The position numbers and the translations under genes are program-made. 5,722 nucleotides of DNA from Methylococcales bacterium (GTDB lineage Bacteria; Pseudomonadota; Gammaproteobacteria; Methylococcales; Methylomonadaceae), in assembly GCA_023134955.1 (NCBI GenBank), contig JAGLUC010000174.1, positions 1 to 5,722 of the forward strand, read 5' to 3'. The notes beneath the pieces are model-generated. The model did no database searches and was not told the DNA's origin. It was given only the letters and a program-made list of their open reading frames with translations. Below are positions 1-5,722 of the stretch, one piece after another. How positions within the stretch are numbered: the stretch's first letter is position 1; each line of letters begins with the position of its first letter.

Positions 1-16
1 TTAGTCTCATGGGTAA

Positions 17-508
17 TCAGGAAGAGGTATACTTATTTCCTCGTTCAATAATTCTTGGGTGAGATAAACACCATGTTGAAAAAACAATCCAAAGAATGAA
101 AAGAAACAGTCCTAAGTTACTACGAAAATAGTCCCCAAATAAAATCCATAAGAACACACCAACCAATGCAATATAAGGAATAATTTTAAATGGTCTTTCT
201 CGATTTTTTCTAGTCTTATCAGGATTATTAGAACCCTCAATTATCTCTTCTTCAGTAAAACCTTTTTCTATACGCCGAGTTAGTATTTCATTAAAAAGTA
301 TAAAAAAACCTCCAGTTATTACCGTAGGAACCCATATTAAAGCACTTCTAAAATGATCTGATAATGATGTAGGAATAATGTCAAATTTTAAACCAATAGC
401 TGAATAAAAACCCCAGTCGTAAATAATAGAAGTAACAAAACTTACAGATACGATAATTCCAATGAAACTACTAAATAAAGAAATAGCTTTTTCAAATGTA
501 TTTAGCAT
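17..508 (-). CDS. Hypothetical four-helix membrane protein
   Basis: I do not recognise this 163-residue protein. Hydrophobic stretches at about residues 10-29, 55-75, 108-125 and 131-148 predict four inner-membrane helices. A charged hydrophilic loop at about 77-106, rich in E, K and R, separates two helix pairs. Between helices 1 and 2 is a segment with a YDWGFYSAIGL motif followed by IIPTSLSDH, which looks like a conserved extracytoplasmic or interfacial region rather than random sequence. No enzymatic motif or cleavable signal peptide is visible. The ATG at 506-508 is the first in frame. Only a weak GGG-containing ribosome site lies upstream, too far away to be convincing. The reading frame is more A/T-rich than the uup-pyrF side. 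It points away from the integrase remnant at 710-817, as expected for accessory cargo. The frame is intact and probably a real gene; the function is unknown. Confidence 0.7.
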   Translation of the reverse strand: MLNTFEKAISLFSSFIGIIVSVSFVTSIIYDWGFYSAIGLKFDIIPTSLSDHFRSALIWVPTVITGGFFILFNEILTRRIEKGFTEEEIIEGSNNPDKTRKNRERPFKIIPYIALVGVFLWILFGDYFRSNLGLFLFILWIVFSTWCLSHPRIIERGNKYTSS

Positions 509-515
509 ATTAAAG

Positions 516-660
516 ATTACCCTATTGTGCTTCTAACTATTCTCTTGGTAAATATTCCCTAATAACACGATATTACCCAGCTTTTCAGGAAAACTTTCCT
601 ATCTATTTTAATATCAGAGATATTTTCCTTGATAAGTTCATATTACCCTATTATTCAGGA
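516..660. repeat. Spaced short direct repeats (ATTACCC / TTCAGGA)
   Basis: A 21-base unit starting ATATTACCC and ending TTCAGGA occurs at 570-590 and 640-660, matching at 17 of 21 positions with a period of 70 bases. A shorter copy, ATTACCCTATT at 516-526, is identical to 642-652. The copies lie between the membrane-protein gene and the integrase remnant. They could be protein-binding repeats, recombinase arm sites or decayed copies of a small repeat family. The sequence alone does not decide between these, and some similarity could be chance in A/T-rich DNA. Confidence 0.45.
587..623. repeat. Two adjacent small palindromes
   Basis: AGGAAA-AC-TTTCCT (587-600) is a perfect 6-base dyad with a 2-base centre. 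ATATC-AGA-GATAT (611-623) is a perfect 5-base dyad with a 3-base centre. They sit in the spacer between the two 21-base repeats, and the first palindrome overlaps the end of the first repeat. Dyads of this size suit a dimeric DNA-binding protein, but no poly-T tract follows on either strand, so they do not look like terminators. Biological meaning is unproven. Confidence 0.3.
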
Positions 661-674
661 TAAGGTGGTTGCAC

Positions 675-703
675 TCTAGCATGCCCTTAGCGTGCTTACT
701 AGA
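675..703. repeat. Imperfect inverted repeat upstream of the integrase remnant
   Basis: TCTAGCATGC (675-684) pairs with GCTTACTAGA (694-703) at 8 of 10 positions around the 9-base centre CCTTAGCGT. It ends seven bases before the ATG of the tyrosine-recombinase remnant. Two arms of about 10 bases around a short unequal centre are the layout of a simple tyrosine-recombinase core site, and such sites often lie next to the integrase gene. The family assignment as an attachment site is inference. It could equally be an operator for the lost gene. Confidence 0.35.
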
Positions 704-709
704 CCTGTT

Positions 710-817
710 ATGTCGCATCAAAAAGGTTCTAAATTATTGGATGATGTTCGTCATATTATGCGTCTTAAATATTATTCCATTCATATAGAAAAAATCTATT
801 GTGTCTCAGAAAAGTGA
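710..817 (+). pseudogene. N-terminal remnant of an integron-type tyrosine integrase
   Basis: This short frame encodes 35 residues starting MSHQKGSKLLDDVRH and ending at TGA 815-817. The pattern KLLDxVRxxxRxKxYSxxxEKxY matches, by recognition, the start of the N-terminal SAM-like DNA-binding domain of IntI-like tyrosine recombinases, which typically read KxLDQ(V/L)R..IR..HYS.RTE.AY. Right after the Tyr (codon 797-799) the family's expected VxWI..FI helix is replaced by CVSEK and a stop. The core-binding and catalytic domains (R..HxxR..Y, normally about 300 residues in total) are absent from the rest of the window. The frame is open upstream only to a TAG at 677-679, and no good ribosome site precedes the ATG. 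It is therefore a truncated relic, not a working gene. It could be the left end of an element whose remainder was deleted. Confidence 0.65.
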
Positions 818-933
818 AAAAGGGATCTACAATTGAGATTAGAAAGCATACGGGCTCAAAAGAAACAAAAGGATCAAGTCTTGCAATCAAGCATTTTTAT
901 AGATCCCACGAAGACCCTGAGAGCAATACAAAT
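818..933. other. Gene-free stretch between integrase scar and uup 3' end
   Basis: No supportable gene is seen here. The integrase frame stays open beyond its TGA as far as a TGA at about 968, but the residues (rich in Q, K and R, then a mixed tail that runs into antisense uup) resemble no recombinase that I know. The stretch contains an 8-base perfect inverted repeat, GGGATCTA at 822-829 and TAGATCCC at 900-907, enclosing 70 bases. That could mark the ends of a tiny element or be chance. No G/C-rich hairpin followed by T residues is seen on the minus strand, so no intrinsic terminator for the uup operon is evident. Confidence 0.4.
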
Positions 934-2820
934 CTACCCTTGCAAAGCCTCCAATTCATCCCAGCGCTGATAAGATTTTTCCAAATCAGTTTCTATTTCT
1001 TTTAATTGATCCAACGTTATTTGTTGTTTATCTTGGTCTTGTTTATAAAAATCAGCCGAACCGATCTGCTCTGTTAATGTAGTTTGCTCAGTTTCTAACT
1101 GGTCAATTTGTGCGGGTAATTGTTCAAGTTCTTTTTGTTCTTTAAAACTGAGTTTTTTCTTGAGCGTTGATTTTGGCTTTTCTTTTTTAACTGATTCATT
1201 GACTTTACTGGCACTGATTTGTTTTTTTCGCTGCTCAGCTAATTGAAACCATTCAGCATATCCACCGATATATTCATTAACATTGCCTTCATCTTCAAAA
1301 ACAAAAACACTGGTAACTACATTATCTAAAAATGCTCTATCATGGCTGACCAGTAGCAATGTACCTGGGTAATCCACCAATCTTTCTTCTAGCATTTCCA
1401 AGGTTTCCATATCTAGATCATTGGTTGGTTCATCCATAATGATTAGATTTGCCGCTTTGGTGAATAATCGTGCCAATAACAGGCGGTTTTTCTCCCCTCC
1501 AGACAAACTTTTAACGGGTGATCTTGATCTTGCTGGGGTGAATAAAAAATCAGCCAAGTAAGACATGACATGCCTTTGTGCGCCATTAATCTCTAAAAAA
1601 TCATTACCGTCAGCTATGGTATCTACCACTGTCATTTCTGGGTCTAGCTGTTCTCTTAATTGATCAAAATAAGCAATTTCCAGTTTTGTACCCTGCTCTA
1701 CTTTACCTGCTGTTGGTTCTAGCTGTTTTAACAGTAATTTCAACAGTGTTGATTTACCTGCGCCATTAGGTCCAATTAAGCCAATTTTATCTCCGCGCTG
1801 AATCCTTGCTGAAAAATTGTTAATAATAACTTTATCACCATAAGAAAAACTGACATCAGTCGCTTCAATGACTTTTTTACCTGATATTTCACCTTTGTTT
1901 ATACTTAGGTTAGTTGTGCCTTGTACATTGCGGCGTTGAGAGCGCTCATCACGCAAGCGCTTAAGTGCCCGTACACGTCCTTCATTACGAGTTCGTCTGG
2001 CTTTAATGCCTTGTCTAACCCAGACTTCTTCTTTGGCTAGTTTTTTATCAAACTCTGCATTCTGGTTTGCTTCATCTTCTAATGCTGCCGCTTTACGAAC
2101 CAGATAATCTTTATAATTACCTGGCCATGAGACTAAATTACCACGATCTAAATCAACAATTCGTGTTGCTAGAGCCTGTAAGAAAGCTCTATCATGGGTG
2201 ACAAACAATACTGCCCCTTGAAAAGCCAATACCTGCTCTTCTAACCAGGCAATACTTTCAAAATCCAAGTGATTAGTCGGTTCATCTAGTAGTAATACAT
2301 CGGGTTCTATTACCAAGGCTTGTGCTAAGGCCACACGTCTTTTCCAGCCACCTGACAGACTGTTAATTTTTACATCTGCTGGTAAATTAAGTTTTGATAA
2401 GGTCGCCTCTACCCGTTGCTGAAAATGCCAGCCATTATGCGACTCTAATTTATATTGCAAATCCCCTAGTTGTTTTAAAGACTGCTCGCCACCATCCATG
2501 GTTTCCAATAAATGATGATACTGAGAAATCCAGTCGCCCAATTCACCCAAGCCACTAGCTACTGCATCATAAATACTTGTTTCACCGTCTAAATCTGGGG
2601 CTTGCTCTAACCATGCCATTTTAATTTCAGCTTGTCGCCATACTTCACCACTATCGGCATGAATATTACCCGCAATAATTTTCATCAGTGTGGACTTACC
2701 TTCTCCATTTCGACCTAGTAAGCCCACTCTTTCACCTGGGTCTAATTGAAAAGCAGATTCTTTTAGTAGGGCGTGTGTTCCATAGGCGATGGAAACATTA
2801 TTTAATCGTATTAATGGCAC
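934..2820 (-). CDS. uup: ABC-F family ATPase Uup
   Basis: Uup is a soluble, non-transporter ABC protein with two ATPase cassettes. In E. coli it is linked to ribosome function, branched-DNA handling and the precise excision of transposons. Cassette 1 has Walker A GRNGEGKST (36-44), signature LSGGW (155-159), Walker B LLLDEPTNHLD (176-186) and switch His 209. The interdomain linker at about 230-310 carries the basic RQGIKARRTRNEGRVRALK run (269-287) typical of ABC-F proteins. Cassette 2 has GPNGAGKST (350-358), LSGGE (439-443), Walker B ending MDEPTNDLD (462-470) and His 493. A charged coiled-coil C-terminal domain (about 555-628) distinguishes Uup from the shorter EttA and YheS types. The length of 628 residues matches the E. 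coli protein (about 635). Translation starts at GTG (2818-2820), where the family N-terminus begins (PLIRLNNVS). The start lies 23 bases inside the preceding cinA-like gene, which suggests translational coupling. Confidence 0.96.
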   Translation of the reverse strand: MPLIRLNNVSIAYGTHALLKESAFQLDPGERVGLLGRNGEGKSTLMKIIAGNIHADSGEVWRQAEIKMAWLEQAPDLDGETSIYDAVASGLGELGDWISQYHHLLETMDGGEQSLKQLGDLQYKLESHNGWHFQQRVEATLSKLNLPADVKINSLSGGWKRRVALAQALVIEPDVLLLDEPTNHLDFESIAWLEEQVLAFQGAVLFVTHDRAFLQALATRIVDLDRGNLVSWPGNYKDYLVRKAAALEDEANQNAEFDKKLAKEEVWVRQGIKARRTRNEGRVRALKRLRDERSQRRNVQGTTNLSINKGEISGKKVIEATDVSFSYGDKVIINNFSARIQRGDKIGLIGPNGAGKSTLLKLLLKQLEPTAGKVEQGTKLEIAYFDQLREQLDPEMTVVDTIADGNDFLEINGAQRHVMSYLADFLFTPARSRSPVKSLSGGEKNRLLLARLFTKAANLIIMDEPTNDLDMETLEMLEERLVDYPGTLLLVSHDRAFLDNVVTSVFVFEDEGNVNEYIGGYAEWFQLAEQRKKQISASKVNESVKKEKPKSTLKKKLSFKEQKELEQLPAQIDQLETEQTTLTEQIGSADFYKQDQDKQQITLDQLKEIETDLEKSYQRWDELEALQG

Positions 2821-4036
2821 AGTTTTGTAGAACTCTTCTGAGTAAATCCAGTGCTCGTATCGCGGACTGGTTTTGTTTTCGTTTAATAGGACCGGCTACC
2901 GTGGTGGTATTTTGATACATCCCTTGAGGTGTTATCAGTACATTATATATAACAATGCTTTGTTGTTTATCCTGAAATTGTTGTTGTGTCCCTTGATAAA
3001 GTTGCAGCAGTAATAAATCCGTTGCTTGTTTTGCTTTTATTTGTTGTGCAATACTTTGTGCAATGTCAGATAAATCCCCTTGTTGTTCAGTATTCCATTC
3101 ACCAATGGTTTTTATATATTGGGTACTTTGTAACCATTCTTGCCCGATACATTTAGCGGCAATCAACCCTTGTGAGATTGTTTCAAAGACCGATAATGTC
3201 CAAATATTTTTCTGCATTAATTGATCAATCACTGCAATCAGATCGGTCGGGTGTTGATTAGGTTTATCAATTGCAAAAACAGCGTCACCAATCATCACTG
3301 ATAATTCTGTCACACAGCTATTAATCAATACTTCTGTCATAGCAGATGGAAATAACAATTTAGTTTGTACTTGCTCCGCTGTTGCTCTGAAACTAAGCTG
3401 AACATTATCTGGTAGAGTAAAGGTGTTAATTTTTTGCTGCAATTCTGATTCGCCAATACCGACGGTTTGCAAGGTATATAGCTTATCGCTTTGCAATACA
3501 AAACGCTTGAACAAATCATCTTTAATTTGTTCATTAAACATATGACGCATTTCTGTCGGCACACCTGGTACAAACACAAACCAACATCGTTTGTGTTGTA
3601 TGGCAAAACCTGGGGCTGTTCCCCAAGCATTATCTAATCGTATCGCTCCCTCAGGAAAGTAAGCTTGTTTGCGATTAGACTCTGCCATCACTCGATTTCG
3701 CCCTAAGAAATATTGCTCTATTTGCTCTAATGCCACAGGGTCTAATTGTAATGGTCTATCAAAAGCTAATGAGACAGCCTCTGTAGTTAAATCATCAATC
3801 GTTGGCCCTAATCCACCACTACATATACAAAAATCAGCCCGTTGAGATATTTCTGTCAATAATGAAATTAAATCCAATAATTTATCCCCTACCGCAGTAT
3901 GGCGACTAATCACAAAACCCATTTCCACTAATCTTTGTGATAACCAGGCTGCATTAGTATCAGTCACTTGCCCCGTGATCACTTCTTCACCTTGGGAAAA
4001 TATTTCTGCAACGGGATGATTAATCGGTACATTCAT
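2798..4036 (-). CDS. cinA: CinA-like protein with intact MoCF domain and degenerate deamidase domain
   Basis: The N-terminal half (about 8-170) is the MoCF/COG1058 domain of CinA. It shows AEIFSQGEEVITGQVTDTNAAWL at the start, SGGLGPTIDDLT (73-84), ESNRKQA (119-125), GTAPGF (139-144) and PGVPTEM (157-163). In CinA proteins this domain is reported to hydrolyse ADP-ribose-type pyrophosphates. A linker domain with VGIGESEL (192-199) follows. The C-terminal part (about 265-405) aligns with the PncC-type NMN deamidase domain, but the hallmark ESCTGG reads ETISQG (285-290) and the TGIAGP loop is unrecognisable, so NMN deamidase activity is probably lost. Length (412) is normal for full CinA, and E. 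coli YfaY has the same kind of architecture. The ATG (4034-4036) overlaps the stop of the transporter gene upstream as ATGA, and the 3' end runs 23 bases into uup. The family is certain; the name cinA is used broadly, and no competence role is implied. Confidence 0.9.
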   Translation of the reverse strand: MNVPINHPVAEIFSQGEEVITGQVTDTNAAWLSQRLVEMGFVISRHTAVGDKLLDLISLLTEISQRADFCICSGGLGPTIDDLTTEAVSLAFDRPLQLDPVALEQIEQYFLGRNRVMAESNRKQAYFPEGAIRLDNAWGTAPGFAIQHKRCWFVFVPGVPTEMRHMFNEQIKDDLFKRFVLQSDKLYTLQTVGIGESELQQKINTFTLPDNVQLSFRATAEQVQTKLLFPSAMTEVLINSCVTELSVMIGDAVFAIDKPNQHPTDLIAVIDQLMQKNIWTLSVFETISQGLIAAKCIGQEWLQSTQYIKTIGEWNTEQQGDLSDIAQSIAQQIKAKQATDLLLLQLYQGTQQQFQDKQQSIVIYNVLITPQGMYQNTTTVAGPIKRKQNQSAIRALDLLRRVLQNCAINTIK

Positions 4037-4944
4037 AATTGGCTATACCAAAAAGGTAGGGTCAAAATACTTAATAAGGTGGTGATAGTAACAGCCATTG
4101 CATACAAGGCACTATCCAGTTTATAGCGATCACAAAAAATAATCCCCAACATCATACTCGGCATTGCCAGGTCAATGACTGCAGCCGCTTTATGCTGATC
4201 ACTCATGCTCAAATAAGAAACAGCCTCTATCACAAACAATGGCATCAAAAGTAATTTTATAATGATCACAGGGACAATATAAGGTAATAAAGATAACTTA
4301 ACTGAACGCCAGCTCAATGCAAGACCTAAAGAAAACAACATCAACGGCACTACCGCAACTGATAATTGTTTTAAAGCGCCCCCTAGCCAGAGTGGAACTG
4401 GTATGTGATTAAGATTTAGACATACGGCAATTAATGCCGCCCAAAAAGGTGGGGTATTTAAAAATAATAGAGTCGATTTGTGAGGCTGTTCATCTTCACC
4501 ATAATATCTTGCAATCATTACTCCAACGGTAAAAACTAAAGGTGCCGCAGCAAATAAATCTAATTGTATAGCCACCGAACGCGCCCAGGAACCAAAAGTT
4601 TTCTCCAAAACAGGAAGCCCCAGATAGGTGACGTTTGGAAAGGCGGTTGCTAACAAGATAGCACCCGTTTGAGGTCGGCCAAATTTTAAAAGCCGGGTTA
4701 CTAAGTAAATTAAAATTAGAGCTGAGAGAATACTACTCACGCCCAGTATTGAAAATCCAACCGATTGCATACCAATATCGGCTGACCACAACACTTCAAG
4801 AATCAGCGCGGGTAGAAAAACATAATAAACGGTGCTTGTTAATACTTGCCTTGTTTCCTCTGCACCCAGACCTACAGGACGAATAACACCCCAAAGAGTA
4901 CCACATGCCATCACTAGCGTCATATGTATCAGTGTTAAAGTCAT
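4033..4944 (-). CDS. AEC (auxin efflux carrier) family transporter
   Basis: This 303-residue inner-membrane protein has about ten hydrophobic helices (near 4-22, 37-54, 63-83, 95-112, 124-146, 166-180, 194-212, 217-240, 253-271 and 279-298). AFPNVTYLGLPV (101-112) in the first half and LAMPSMMLGIIF followed by RYKLDS (259-278) in the second are the hallmark motifs of the AEC/Mem_trans family, at the usual length. Characterised bacterial members move small organic acids such as malate or malonate. The substrate cannot be read from the sequence. It is the first gene of a leftward three-gene operon and shares four bases with the cinA-like gene. The ATG at 4942-4944 has no clear Shine-Dalgarno sequence. 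A second in-frame ATG at codon 8 is no better, so the true start is uncertain by seven residues. Any functional tie to the CinA-like protein or Uup is unknown. Confidence 0.92.
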   Translation of the reverse strand: MTLTLIHMTLVMACGTLWGVIRPVGLGAEETRQVLTSTVYYVFLPALILEVLWSADIGMQSVGFSILGVSSILSALILIYLVTRLLKFGRPQTGAILLATAFPNVTYLGLPVLEKTFGSWARSVAIQLDLFAAAPLVFTVGVMIARYYGEDEQPHKSTLLFLNTPPFWAALIAVCLNLNHIPVPLWLGGALKQLSVAVVPLMLFSLGLALSWRSVKLSLLPYIVPVIIIKLLLMPLFVIEAVSYLSMSDQHKAAAVIDLAMPSMMLGIIFCDRYKLDSALYAMAVTITTLLSILTLPFWYSQL

Positions 4945-4970
4945 ATTGAGTTTTTGTTAATCAATCGCTT

Positions 4971-4979
4971 ATTTTAGCA
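4971..4979 (-). promoter_or_regulatory. Candidate extended -10 promoter for the AEC-cinA-uup operon
   Basis: Read on the minus strand, TGC-TAAAAT forms an extended -10 element (TGn followed by a near-consensus hexamer) about 27 bases upstream of the transporter ATG. This implies a leader of roughly 20 bases. The -35 position (CAGATC on this strand) is poor, which extended -10 promoters tolerate. It is supported only by motif and position within the divergent spacer. Confidence 0.35.
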
Positions 4980-4997
4980 TTCACTGATGGAGAGATC

Positions 4998-5006
4998 TGA
5001 TAAAAT
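4998..5006 (+). promoter_or_regulatory. Candidate extended -10 promoter for pyrF
   Basis: TGA-TAAAAT is an extended -10 element 37 bases before the pyrF ATG, implying a leader of about 30 bases. The spacer's -35 region is poor (CATTCA at 4978-4983). A GGA at 5031-5033 about ten bases before the ATG can serve as the ribosome site. The -35 zones of this promoter and the leftward one would overlap, so the two could compete. No attenuator or riboswitch fold is apparent in so short a leader. Confidence 0.35.
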
Positions 5007-5043
5007 GCTCCTCTAATTATTGACCTATTTGGATATTCTGTTT

Positions 5044-5722
5044 ATGACTGAATCGTTTATATCAACAAAACCTATTCCTGTCCGCGAAAGATTAATTATG
5101 GCACTTGATCTGCCAAGTATTCCTGAGGCTAAAGCTTTGGTTGAGGAATTAGGTGATTCTGTTATTTTTTACAAAGTCGGCATGGAATTATTTATGTCAG
5201 GAGACTATTTTACTTTTATTGAATGGTTAAAGGAGCATAACAAGAAAGTATTTGTCGATTTAAAATTCTTTGATATTTCAGCCACTGTAGGTCGTGCTAT
5301 TAAAGCGTTAAGCAATAAAGGCGTTGATCTTGCCACTATTCACGGCAATGATGCCATTATGGAAGCCGCCGCTGCCAACAAAGGTGATTTAAAGGTGCTA
5401 GCTGTTACTGCTTTAACCAGTCTGGATCGAGGTGATTTAGATGATTTAGGCTTTAAATGTGATGTACGCGAATTAGTATTATCACGCGCCAAACGCGCCT
5501 TACAAATTGGTTGTGATGGTATTGTCTCTTCAGGTCTTGAAGTAGCCATGATTAGAAAGGAACTGGACAATCGTTTATTAGTTATCACCCCAGGCATTAG
5601 ACCTGTTGACAACCGTGTTGATGATGATCAAAAACGTGTGGTCAGTGTAGAGCAGGCATTTCAAAATGGTGCTGACTATATTGTGGTTGGTCGCCCTATT
5701 CGTGATGCTGAAAACAGACAGG
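5044..5722 (+). CDS. pyrF: Orotidine-5'-phosphate decarboxylase, 3' end cut by window
   Basis: PyrF converts OMP to UMP and CO2, the last step of de novo pyrimidine synthesis, in the cytoplasm. The 226 visible residues contain the substrate-binding Asp in ALDLP (Asp 22), the Lys in YKVGMELF (Lys 44), and the catalytic charge network DLKFFDI (Asp 72, Lys 74, Asp 77). They also contain VTALTSL (121-127), the phosphate-binding TPGIRP (182-187) and VVGRPI (214-219). This is the class I bacterial form, usually about 230-245 residues, so only roughly 10-20 residues are missing past the window edge. The ATG at 5044 is chosen for its upstream GGA and because it leaves a short basic lead-in. A later ATG at 5098 (MALDLP) would also keep the first core strand. 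It is divergent from the transporter operon across a 99-base spacer, and no pyrimidine partner gene is visible. Confidence 0.95.
   Translation, partial: MTESFISTKPIPVRERLIMALDLPSIPEAKALVEELGDSVIFYKVGMELFMSGDYFTFIEWLKEHNKKVFVDLKFFDISATVGRAIKALSNKGVDLATIHGNDAIMEAAAANKGDLKVLAVTALTSLDRGDLDDLGFKCDVRELVLSRAKRALQIGCDGIVSSGLEVAMIRKELDNRLLVITPGIRPVDNRVDDDQKRVVSVEQAFQNGADYIVVGRPIRDAENRQ

Noticed and set aside
879..892. Possible terminator hairpin CTTG-CAAT-CAAG downstream of uup
   Set aside because: The stem is only four base pairs, is not G/C-rich and lacks a following T tract on the minus strand.
509..933. Integron attC cassette array or CRISPR array in the repeat-containing gap
   Set aside because: There are no regularly spaced identical repeats of 25-40 bases with unique spacers, and no paired RYYYAAC/GTTRRRY attC boxes. 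Only two to three degenerate short repeats are present.
818..967. In-frame continuation of the integrase remnant beyond its stop, as a readthrough product or frameshifted integrase
   Set aside because: The frame stays open but the residues do not match the integrase core domain. It soon runs into DNA already explained by antisense uup.
799..1005. A 68-residue rightward reading frame overlapping the integrase remnant and the uup 3' end
   Set aside because: It lacks a recognisable family and a ribosome site, is in a different frame from the integrase remnant, and its second half is antisense to the uup coding sequence.
2688..2915. Rightward reading frame spanning the uup-cinA junction
   Set aside because: It is antisense to two strongly supported genes and shows no protein family features.
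3337..3630. Leftward 97-residue frame inside the cinA-like gene
   Set aside because: It is an alternative frame of a well-conserved gene, with cysteine-rich, unpatterned composition typical of a shadow.
5340..5612. Leftward 90-residue frame antisense to pyrF
   Set aside because: The opposite strand encodes clear PyrF motifs across the whole span, and the antisense product has low-complexity Ser/Arg/Pro composition.

Overview
The window looks like a gammaproteobacterial chromosome with a low-to-moderate GC content. Uup, a CinA-family protein with a gammaproteobacterial-style N-terminus, and a class I PyrF are all recognisable, and codon use is A/T-rich at third positions. Methanotrophs (Methylococcales) and sulfur-oxidising relatives would fit, but nothing here fixes the genus.

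There are two zones. The right side (934-5722) is ordinary, well-preserved core genome. Three leftward genes form a tightly packed operon, in transcription order: an AEC-family membrane transporter, a CinA-like protein with a degenerate deamidase domain, and the ABC-F ATPase Uup. The first pair overlaps by 4 bases and the second pair by 23 bases. A 99-base divergent spacer separates the operon from pyrF (orotidine-5'-phosphate decarboxylase), which runs rightward off the window end. The spacer holds one candidate extended -10 promoter facing each way.

The left side (1-933) looks like accessory or decaying DNA. It holds a leftward gene for a small four-helix membrane protein of unknown function. 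Next comes about 425 bases without an intact gene. This stretch contains short spaced repeats (ATTACCC...TTCAGGA), several small palindromes, and a 35-codon remnant of the N-terminal DNA-binding domain of a tyrosine recombinase of the integron-integrase type, with an imperfect dyad just upstream. I read it as the scar of an integrase-bearing element lying against the 3' end of the uup operon.

The core genes share no obvious single pathway. Uup acts on ribosomes or branched DNA, the CinA-like protein is related to pyridine-nucleotide salvage, the AEC protein exports or imports small organic anions, and PyrF completes UMP synthesis. I found no CRISPR array, tRNA, rRNA, intact insertion sequence or defence cassette. 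I did not find a convincing new biological system. The points most worth a second look are the integrase scar with its repeats, the unknown membrane protein, and the CinA-like protein whose catalytic motif has been lost.
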